A DNA stretch of 5,024 nt from SKVR01 sp964410015 (GTDB taxonomy: Bacteria > Bacteroidota > Bacteroidia > Bacteroidales > UBA7960), in assembly GCA_964410015.1 (NCBI GenBank), contig CAYPFV010000190.1:1-5024 (forward strand), read 5' to 3'. Positions 1 through 5,024 of the stretch are shown piece by piece. Made by a program: the position numbers and the translations under genes. Each line of letters opens with the position of its first letter. The stretch's first letter is position 1. A model generated the notes under the pieces. It saw only the letters and a program-made list of their open reading frames with translations, was not told the origin of the DNA and ran no database searches.

Positions 1-840
1 AATAACCCTGATGGTGAAATGTACGACCAGATCATCATCTTCCCTGATCATAACGAACGTGAACAGGACAATATCATTTATTTTGATAACATTACCTTCG
101 GTCCATCCGATGGAACACCCACCGATGGACCTGCAACCGCTGCACCTGCTCCCCCTGCAAACGAGGCTGATGATGTAATTTCTGTTTTCAGTGATGCCTA
201 CACCAATGTGCCAGATACAGACTTTAACCCAGCCTGGGGGCAATCTACCGTTGCTTCTACAATAGAGGTTGAAGGAAATGCAACCTTGAGATATGCCAGT
301 TTCAATTATCAGGGAATTGAATTTGCAACGCCCATTGATGCAACACAAATGGAATCATTGCATGTAGATATGTGGACAGATGATGCCAGTGCCGTAAATA
401 TTTTCACCATCAGCACAGGGCCCGTTGAAGTTGCATATGCTCTGCCTGTTACTCCAGGAGAATGGGTTAGTTATGACATTCCTCTTACCGCTTTCGACGG
501 CGTTGATCTGGCAGATGTGATCCAGCTAAAATTTGATGGTGGTGAAGGTTCTGAAACCATTTATCTGGACAATTTGTATTTCTATAAAACGCCTACATCT
601 ATCTCTGATATCAGTCAGGATCAATTAACAGTGTATCCCAACCCGGTTAGATCGGGCCAGATGATTTTACTTGGCACCCAGGTAAAGCAGGTTGAGGTTT
701 TTGATGTTACCGGAAAATTGATCCAATCATTGGAAAACACTTCATCAGTTGAAACCAACACCATGGATCGTGGAGTTTACTTTATGAGAATAAAAACAGA
801 GAATGATACTATTCAAATCAATCAACTAATCGTTCAGTAA
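1..840 (+). CDS. C-terminal part of a secreted, T9SS-sorted carbohydrate-binding or -active protein (5' truncated)
   Basis: The reading frame is open from base 1, with six codons before the first ATG at 19, so the gene begins outside the window and that ATG should not be taken as the start. The 279 visible residues contain, in order: the last strands of a beta-sandwich domain ending in YFDNITFG (residues 27-34); a Pro/Ala/Thr-rich linker (about 35-57); a second complete beta-sandwich (about 58-196) running from DDVISVFSDAYTNV to IYLDNLYFYK; and a T9SS type A sorting domain (about 207-279) with VYPNPV, VFDVTGKLIQ and GVYFMRIK motifs. From family knowledge, this beta-sandwich type recurs at the C-termini of Bacteroidota glycoside hydrolases (for example GH16-type) and SusE-like surface glycan-binding proteins. 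The sorting domain directs export across the outer membrane and attachment to the cell surface or release. Inferred role: polysaccharide binding or degradation outside the cell. Any catalytic domain is upstream and unseen, so the enzyme class cannot be named. Gene end and sorting domain are certain; the exact function is not. Confidence 0.92.
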   Translation, partial: NNPDGEMYDQIIIFPDHNEREQDNIIYFDNITFGPSDGTPTDGPATAAPAPPANEADDVISVFSDAYTNVPDTDFNPAWGQSTVASTIEVEGNATLRYASFNYQGIEFATPIDATQMESLHVDMWTDDASAVNIFTISTGPVEVAYALPVTPGEWVSYDIPLTAFDGVDLADVIQLKFDGGEGSETIYLDNLYFYKTPTSISDISQDQLTVYPNPVRSGQMILLGTQVKQVEVFDVTGKLIQSLENTSSVETNTMDRGVYFMRIKTENDTIQINQLIVQ

Positions 841-857
841 TTGTAGTTATGATTTTG

Positions 858-887
858 AAAAGCCGTCCAAATGTGGGCGGCTTTTTT
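858..887 (+). terminator. Strong rho-independent terminator after the T9SS-sorted protein gene
   Basis: An 11-bp stem pairs AAAAGCCGTCC (858-868) with GGGCGGCTTTT (875-885), with a single G-U wobble and a 6-nt loop (AAATGT). The T-run covers 882-887. It begins 17 bases after the stop codon of the upstream gene. The stem has a GC-rich core next to the U-tract, as expected for an intrinsic terminator, so the upstream gene should end its transcript here and the next gene should need its own promoter. Confidence 0.92.
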
Positions 888-893
888 ATTCTT

Positions 894-927
894 TTGCATT
901 ACATTACGCTATCCATTTGTATTTTTA
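894..927 (+). promoter_or_regulatory. Weak candidate Bacteroidota-type promoter for the two-TM protein gene
   Basis: A TTG (894-896) is followed, after 23 bases, by TATTTTTA (920-927). This is a loose match to the Bacteroidota -33 TTTG / -7 TAnnTTTG pattern and lacks the final G. Its position fits: it lies just after the terminator and about 23 bases before the preferred ATG at 951. The sequence is AT-rich, so a chance match is quite possible. Confidence 0.25.
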
Positions 928-950
928 CATTCATTAAAATTTCACAAAAG

Positions 951-1589
951 ATGTCCTCAGAAATCATTATAATCATTATTGGTGCTATACTTCTTATGAT
1001 TGCCATATTTGATAGCATAAAAATTCGTGGCGCCTCCCTGAATTTAATGGATATTAAACTGAAAGTCCCCATAGCACTATTGGGTATTTTGCTATTGTTT
1101 TACGGGGCATACGCCTATATGGGAGCAAACCAGCCAGGGCAAATTGAAAAACCCGAACTGGGAAACAAAAGTCAAATCGAGTATCCGGTAGAGGATGTTC
1201 AGGTCATTTCTCCGGTTGAAAATGACTCTGTAAAATGCAGAATTTTAACATATGGAGTCTATCCTGAATCACACAAAAAAGATATCTGGGTTTTGTTGAA
1301 ACCCAGCGACAGCTTGTATTATCCTCAATCCGACCATACCAATACATCGTACAAAAGAAACGGCGAATGGCAGGTTATTACACGGTTTGGTGGCGATAAA
1401 GGTGAAAAATATGATATTATTGTATATGAAGCCGATTCGGCGGCTTCCGGGTTTTTCAGCACTACTATTCAACAATGGAAAGATATGCTTTCATTCCCCG
1501 GTCTTGAATCAGATGAAATTCCACCGGGAGCCAATGAAGTTGACAGGATAAGCGTTTATCTAAAAGAAAATTGCCGGGGTGTTTATTAA
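951..1589 (+). CDS. Two-TM membrane protein with an extracytoplasmic beta-sandwich domain, function unknown
   Basis: The protein has 212 residues from the ATG at 951. The frame is open back to an ATG at 849, but that start would translate through the terminator hairpin at 858-887, so 951 is preferred; it is preceded by an A-rich stretch (CACAAAAG), common for Bacteroidota starts. Two hydrophobic segments are visible, at residues 4-20 (Ile-rich) and 38-56. The loop between them carries K24, R26, K36 and K38, so by the positive-inside rule the loop is cytoplasmic and the C-terminal domain is in the periplasm. Residues 80-163 look like an Ig-like beta-sandwich: VQVISPVEND, then DIWVLLKPSDSLYYPQ, GEWQV, FGGDKGEKYDIIVYEAD. 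The tail (164-212) contains IQQWKDML and ends ENCRGVY. C96 and C207 are its only cysteines and could form a disulfide, in keeping with a periplasmic location. I recognise the IWV...YYPQ...GEW pattern from many uncharacterised bacterial proteins but cannot name a family or function. It lies between a terminator and the regulator gene, so it is probably a separate unit. Confidence 0.8.
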   Translation: MSSEIIIIIIGAILLMIAIFDSIKIRGASLNLMDIKLKVPIALLGILLLFYGAYAYMGANQPGQIEKPELGNKSQIEYPVEDVQVISPVENDSVKCRILTYGVYPESHKKDIWVLLKPSDSLYYPQSDHTNTSYKRNGEWQVITRFGGDKGEKYDIIVYEADSAASGFFSTTIQQWKDMLSFPGLESDEIPPGANEVDRISVYLKENCRGVY

Positions 1590-1702
1590 TTGTTCGCGCA
1601 GATCACTGTTAAAACATTCTGAATGAGAGTTTTAGTTAAACACAAATAAAATGTATCATCTTGATTATTTTCACTAAATTGCGAAAAATTATTTACGGGT
1701 AA
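1590..1702 (+). promoter_or_regulatory. Upstream region of the regulator gene, with a TTCACTAA motif
   Basis: This 113-base AT-rich gap separates the two-TM protein gene from the regulator gene. It holds ATTTTCACTAA (1667-1677), which recurs at 4618-4628. The motif overlaps TAAATTGC (1675-1682), a near miss of the Bacteroidota -7 element TAnnTTTG (one T short), about 20 bases before the TTG start. I find no convincing -33 TTG at the right distance. A weak inverted repeat, TAAAAC (1610-1615) with GTTTTA (1629-1634), has no U-tract and is not a convincing terminator. A promoter must lie here unless the regulator is read through from the previous gene; its exact position is not established. Confidence 0.35.
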
Positions 1703-4408
1703 TTGAATAATCCTTTGAAACCATTTACCAAAATATTATTTGTAATTTTTTTCGGTGTAATTGCAGTGATGGGGCAAAATTCACCGGAGAAGGGGGTTCC
1801 TTTGCTTCAGAATTACCTGCCTGGAAATTATCAGGATAAAGGCAAAATATGGGACATGAATTCCGCACCTAATGGAATTGTTTATTTCGCCTCTGATGGT
1901 GGTCTTTTGGAATATGATGGTAAAACGTGGAAAAGTTTCAAAGGGAGCATTGGTTTTACCCGTTCTGTTTTAGTGGTTAGCGATTCGGTTATATTTACTG
2001 GTTCCGACCTTGATTTTGGGGTTTGGCACAGAAACAAATATATGGAATTTGAATACACTTCATTGTATCCTTTCAAAGAAGATGCTTTTGATATCAGTGA
2101 GGAATTTTGGCAAATTTACCAATGGCAGGATGATATTCTTTTTGTTTCCTCACGCAATGTGTATGTGTATCAGAATGAGCAATTGGTTAAAATTGCTGCA
2201 CCTTCTTCTTTTTCAGGTAGTTTCATGTATAATGACCAGGTATATTTTGTCGATGAAACACAGGGATTATTTGTATTTGACGATTTTTCCATCCAAAAAG
2301 TAATGGATTTTCCCCAACAATTCGATCCGGAGATAACCGGGTTATACCCGCATGAAGATCAGTGGGTATTGGTTACCCGCGATCTGGGACTTTATGTTTT
2401 TGCCAATGGAGTACTAACCCCCCTAAACAATCAATTATCAAAAGAATTGCGGGCAGCCAAAGTATTTAGTTTTGAGCAAATTGATGAAAACCGTTTTGCT
2501 TTTGGAACAGTACTGAAGGGATTGTATATAGCAGATAAAGATGGCAATATCATTCATTATGTAAACCGGCAAAAAGGATTGCCCAGCAATACCGTATTGT
2601 CTATGCACTATAGCGCAGCAGGAAAATTATGGATGGGTATGGATTATGGTATTTCTGTTTTAGATATGCAAAACAATTTCACATTCTTTTATGACTATCT
2701 GGGAGATTATGGTACTGCGCACACTGCCCTGTTAAAAGACAATACCTTTTACCTGGGAACCAACCAGGGATTATACCGTTCAGAATGGGATGAACTAAAC
2801 AACAACCGTGAAAGATTCCGGTTTCAACTCATTCCGGGAACAGAAGGACAGGTATGGACCCTTGAAAACATCAACAACACACTGTTCATGGGGCACGACA
2901 AAGGGTTATTTACAATAAGGGGAAACACACCTGAAAAACTCAGCAACCATGAGGGAGTCTGGAGTATTGTTCCGTACAAAGATTATTTGCTTACAGGCAC
3001 TTACAATGGTATTTCTATCTTTCACAAAGAAAACAGAAAATGGACATTCCTGAAAAAAATGGATGCCATCCTGGGCTCCTGCAACGAATTGATCGTAGAA
3101 AAGGATAATATTCTTTGGGTAAACATTCCTAACTTTGGCATCATCAGGGCTGATCTGGATCAGAATCTGAATCCGGCAGAAAGATTGATATTCACCTCAG
3201 ATATTTTTGAAGGAAACGATGCCTTTATCCAAAAAGATGAACAGGGATTGCATGTATTCACAGATCGCTGGCAGTATACCTATAATCCATCCGAAAAAAC
3301 GTTTACACAAATACAGGAATCCAATGTTTTTCCGATGGTGGAAGGACAACTCTCCGGTTTTTCTCTCCCTGTGGCAATCAATTCTGATTATGAATTTTAT
3401 CCTGTTTACAATGGTTTTGCATTAAACCACGTATCTTCAAAAAAACACCTCCAAACAGCAGGTTTTTCTTTAGCACTTCGCAAATTTGAAGCTTTCAGCA
3501 ATCATGAGAGGCGGTTACTCCATCCGGGTGATAAAGTGCCCTATCAACTCAATAATTTTCACATTGAATGCATCGTTCCCAACCAGAAAGATGTATTGTA
3601 TCAGTTCAAATTAAACGAAAAGGGGGCATGGAGCGAATGGGAGCCCAACAACACCTTTGAATTCATAAACCTCAAGCGCGGCGAATACAAACTTGATATA
3701 AGAGCCAAAGTGCATGATGTGGTTATTGAACAACCTGTAATAACTTTTCGGATAGCGGCACCCTGGTATTTTGCATGGTATGCCTTTGTTGTTTATCTCT
3801 TTTTATTCTCTTTGCTGATTTACCTGATTTACAGATGGCAGAAAATATCTCTGAAAAAGCAGAAAAAAAAGATGCTGCTCAGAGAGCAAGATTCGCTGAG
3901 ACAACAAAAAGAAAAACACAAACAGGAAATTATAGCACTGGAGCAAAAACGTATGCAGGCAGAATATAACCAGATAAAGCAGCAATTGAAGAACAAAACC
4001 ATTGAATTGGCAAACAAAGCAAGAGAAGATGAAGAAAAAAACCGGCTGCTGCTTACCCTGAAAGAAAAATGTGATGCTGCACAAAAGAATCCATCCCCTT
4101 CAAAAAGACAATGGCATGAGATGCAAAGATTACTCGATTCATACATCAACGTGGAAGACAACACTTTTGAAATACAGATGGATGAACTGCATCAGGAATT
4201 CTTCAAAAAACTCAAAGAACGATTTCCTTCTCTTTCGAGCAACGATCTGAGATTATGTGCCTATCTGAGGATCGGTTTAAACTCTAAAGAGATAGCCGAA
4301 ATCATGAACATACAACCCTCAAGTTCTTATATCAGCCGGTCGCGCCTGCGCAAGAAACTCAAACTGAAAGCCGAAGATGATCTGTATGACTTTTTAAACG
4401 GAATATAG
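1703..4408 (+). CDS. Membrane-spanning beta-propeller/Y_Y_Y sensor with C-terminal LuxR-like HTH (one-component regulator)
   Basis: The protein has 901 residues. The signal peptide has basic K6 and K10, hydrophobic core ILFVIFFGVIAVMG and likely cleavage after G24. Residues 45 to about 590 carry repeated propeller blades of the Reg_prop type, for example IWDMNSAPNGIVYFASDGG (49-67), LWMGMDYGISVLD (319 area), TFYLGTNQGLYRS and YLLTGTYNGISIF, probably two stacked propellers. A Y_Y_Y domain follows (about 612-684: YQFKLNEKGAWSEWEPN, then GEYKLDIRAKV). One TM helix spans about 689-711. A highly charged coiled coil runs 713-795. The C-terminal HTH is about 841-887 (LSSNDLRLCAYLRIGLNSKE, then RSRLRKKLKL). 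There is no histidine kinase or receiver domain. By family knowledge, such proteins bind glycan fragments in the periplasm and control nearby carbohydrate-use genes; here the HTH is joined to the sensor through the membrane. Start: an in-frame TAA (1700-1702) directly precedes the TTG at 1703, and no ATG precedes the signal peptide. A second TTG at 1715 would also keep the whole signal peptide. Architecture is confident; ligand and targets are unknown. Confidence 0.93.
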   Translation: MNNPLKPFTKILFVIFFGVIAVMGQNSPEKGVPLLQNYLPGNYQDKGKIWDMNSAPNGIVYFASDGGLLEYDGKTWKSFKGSIGFTRSVLVVSDSVIFTGSDLDFGVWHRNKYMEFEYTSLYPFKEDAFDISEEFWQIYQWQDDILFVSSRNVYVYQNEQLVKIAAPSSFSGSFMYNDQVYFVDETQGLFVFDDFSIQKVMDFPQQFDPEITGLYPHEDQWVLVTRDLGLYVFANGVLTPLNNQLSKELRAAKVFSFEQIDENRFAFGTVLKGLYIADKDGNIIHYVNRQKGLPSNTVLSMHYSAAGKLWMGMDYGISVLDMQNNFTFFYDYLGDYGTAHTALLKDNTFYLGTNQGLYRSEWDELNNNRERFRFQLIPGTEGQVWTLENINNTLFMGHDKGLFTIRGNTPEKLSNHEGVWSIVPYKDYLLTGTYNGISIFHKENRKWTFLKKMDAILGSCNELIVEKDNILWVNIPNFGIIRADLDQNLNPAERLIFTSDIFEGNDAFIQKDEQGLHVFTDRWQYTYNPSEKTFTQIQESNVFPMVEGQLSGFSLPVAINSDYEFYPVYNGFALNHVSSKKHLQTAGFSLALRKFEAFSNHERRLLHPGDKVPYQLNNFHIECIVPNQKDVLYQFKLNEKGAWSEWEPNNTFEFINLKRGEYKLDIRAKVHDVVIEQPVITFRIAAPWYFAWYAFVVYLFLFSLLIYLIYRWQKISLKKQKKKMLLREQDSLRQQKEKHKQEIIALEQKRMQAEYNQIKQQLKNKTIELANKAREDEEKNRLLLTLKEKCDAAQKNPSPSKRQWHEMQRLLDSYINVEDNTFEIQMDELHQEFFKKLKERFPSLSSNDLRLCAYLRIGLNSKEIAEIMNIQPSSSYISRSRLRKKLKLKAEDDLYDFLNGI

Positions 4409-4440
4409 TCTCTAACTCTTTTTTATTTAAAATAAAGGAG

Positions 4441-4494
4441 CATAGTTTAACAAAAACTATGGAATCGTTTTAATTCTGAATCTGATTTTTTTTT
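4441..4494 (+). terminator. Possible weak terminator after the regulator gene
   Basis: A perfect 8-bp stem, CATAGTTT (4441-4448) with AAACTATG (4454-4461), closes a 5-nt AACAA loop 32 bases after the regulator stop codon. The stem is AT-rich. Only a short TTTT tract follows soon after (4468-4471), and a nine-T run comes at 4486-4494. Position suits a terminator, but the weak stem and distant T-run make it a poor textbook example. Confidence 0.4.
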
Positions 4495-4555
4495 ACAATC
4501 CACTTTGTTATAGAGGATTCAATCTATGAGTTTATTTCTGAAAAAGTTTATTGTC

Positions 4556-4573
4556 TACAAATTATACAAATTA
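4556..4573 (+). repeat. Tandem 9-bp repeat TACAAATTA x2
   Basis: TACAAATTA is repeated exactly and without spacer (4556-4564 and 4565-4573). It lies about 45 bases before the TTCACTAA pair. It may be a protein-binding site or simple slippage in AT-rich DNA. Confidence 0.5.
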
Positions 4574-4617
4574 ATACTAATCCACATCTCTGATAATCAA
4601 ATAAATAAAAATATTAA

Positions 4618-4636
4618 ATTTTCACTAATTCACTAA
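4618..4636 (+). repeat. Tandem TTCACTAA motif, candidate regulator-binding site
   Basis: TTCACTAA occurs twice head-to-tail with no spacer (4621-4628 and 4629-4636). The first copy extends to ATTTTCACTAA (4618-4628), identical to 1667-1677 just before the regulator start. I saw no other copy on either strand of the window. Sharing between the regulator's upstream region and its downstream intergenic region suggests an operator, though an AT-rich coincidence is not excluded. Confidence 0.45.
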
Positions 4637-4705
4637 AAAAGACTTTTCCGGGGCAGACTAATTGCTACTTTTTTAAGGCAGAAAGCCATTAATGATTTTA
4701 ATAAG

Positions 4706-4731
4706 TTTTTTGGAAACATTTTTTTTGGAAA
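4706..4731 (+). repeat. Direct repeat TTTTTTGGAAA x2, 15-bp spacing
   Basis: TTTTTTGGAAA occurs at 4706-4716 and 4721-4731, separated by CATT. The homopolymer content makes chance duplication fairly easy, but the GGAAA ends are in register. Confidence 0.5.
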
Positions 4732-4845
4732 ATAGTCTGAAAATCAAGGATAAAAGTGTTTAACAACCAAAAAGTTCGCTTGTAAGGAAATCGTAAGAAA
4801 CCCTGAAATGATAGGGGAATAAAGTGAGATAAACAAAAATTTACT

Positions 4846-4890
4846 TGGATTCAATCTGATAACCACATTATATTTTAGAAATTGAATGCA
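4846..4890 (+). repeat. Imperfect inverted repeat TGGATTCAAT / ATTGAATGCA
   Basis: TGGATTCAAT (4846-4855) can pair with ATTGAATGCA (4881-4890) at nine of ten positions around a 25-base loop. The left arm includes GGATTCAATCT (4847-4857), an 11-mer found also at 4515-4525. No T-run follows, so it is not a terminator. Confidence 0.4.
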
Positions 4891-4924
4891 AAAGCTGAAC
4901 CGAGTATGTTTTTCCAAACAGAAA

Positions 4925-4956
4925 CACAGCAGTAATAAAAATACCTGCACAGCAGT
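4925..4956 (+). repeat. Direct repeat CACAGCAGT x2, 23-bp spacing
   Basis: CACAGCAGT occurs at 4925-4933 and 4948-4956, a centre-to-centre spacing of 23 bases, close to two DNA turns. It is relatively GC-rich for this region, so it stands out more than the AT repeats. A shorter pair, TTTCATC, follows at 4956-4962 and 4970-4976. Possible binding sites upstream of a gene beyond the window. Confidence 0.45.
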
Positions 4957-5024
4957 TTCATCATAACACTTTCATCTGTTTATAATTTTTATAATATTGA
5001 TTATTAGAATGTTACAACTTTAAT

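Larger units (their letters stand above)
4409..5024. other. Gene-free, AT-rich, repeat-dense intergenic region
   Basis: The 616 bases after the regulator hold no credible coding sequence. The longest open frames are a 36-codon one on the + strand (4526-4636) and a 68-codon one on the - strand (4744-4950); both are made of low-complexity AT-rich codons and lack a start context. The region contains a weak terminator hairpin, several short direct repeats (listed separately), small hairpins such as GGC-AGAAA-GCC (4677-4687), and a complementary pair GACTTTTCC (4641-4649) / GGAAAATAGTC (4727-4737, two-base bulge). Long AT-rich leaders of this kind often precede susC-like genes in Bacteroidota, but no such gene begins before the window ends, so its role as a promoter region is inference. 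Confidence 0.7.

Noticed and set aside
1610..1634. Inverted repeat TAAAAC / GTTTTA after the two-TM gene, considered as a terminator
   Set aside because: Only six weak pairs with a mismatched interior and no following T-tract.
2334..2350. Overlapping palindromes TAACCGGGTTA and CGGGT-TAT-ACCCG
   Set aside because: They lie inside the regulator's coding sequence, with uninterrupted codons and no T-run; probably codon coincidence.
3803..4164. Long - strand open frames opposite the regulator's coiled coil
   Set aside because: Phe/Ser/Cys-rich antisense shadows of the Lys/Gln/Glu-rich coiled-coil codons.
4422..4436. Perfect TTTATTT-A-AAATAAA palindrome after the regulator stop
   Set aside because: Entirely A/T with a one-base centre, so a stable RNA hairpin is unlikely; expected by chance at this composition.
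4526..4636. 36-codon + strand open frame starting ATGAGTTTATTT
   Set aside because: Low-complexity AT-driven composition (Ile, Lys, Leu, Asn), no ribosome-binding context, and it ends inside the TTCACTAA repeat; more likely chance.
4801..4816. CCCT / AGGG small hairpin
   Set aside because: Four-base stem with an eight-base loop; too small to support a function.
4744..4950. 68-codon - strand open frame with a hydrophobic N-terminus
   Set aside because: Its hydrophobicity comes from A/T-rich sequence read on the reverse strand; no promoter or start context, and it overlaps the repeats.

Overview
The window looks like chromosomal DNA from a member of the Bacteroidota, probably a free-living or marine polysaccharide degrader. 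Three things point there: a C-terminal type IX secretion (T9SS) sorting domain with a YPNP motif, a membrane-spanning two-propeller/Y_Y_Y regulator with a C-terminal helix-turn-helix, and AT-rich intergenic DNA with no clear Shine-Dalgarno sequences. No tRNA, rRNA, CRISPR array, transposase or integrase is visible.

Layout, all on the + strand. Positions 1-840 are the 3' end of a gene for a large secreted carbohydrate-binding or carbohydrate-active protein; its start lies before the window. A strong intrinsic terminator follows at 858-887. Positions 951-1589 encode a 212-residue two-TM protein with an extracytoplasmic beta-sandwich domain that I cannot assign to a named family. Positions 1703-4408 encode a 901-residue sensor-regulator: signal peptide, beta-propeller repeats, Y_Y_Y domain, TM helix, coiled coil and LuxR-like HTH. 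Positions 4409-5024 hold no credible gene. This stretch is very AT-rich, contains a weak terminator hairpin, and is dense in short direct repeats.

Inferred working model: this is part of a polysaccharide utilisation locus or a similar glycan-responsive region. The regulator would sense an oligosaccharide in the periplasm and act directly on DNA from the inner membrane, while the T9SS-exported protein binds or degrades the polysaccharide outside the cell. An 11-bp sequence (ATTTTCACTAA) lies just upstream of the regulator and again in the downstream intergenic region, where its core TTCACTAA is tandemly duplicated. It is the best candidate here for an operator linking the regulator to its own gene and to whatever follows the window. 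No SusC/SusD pair is in the window, so the locus assignment is inference. I see no clearly new system; the two-TM beta-sandwich protein and the repeat-rich intergenic region are the least explained parts.
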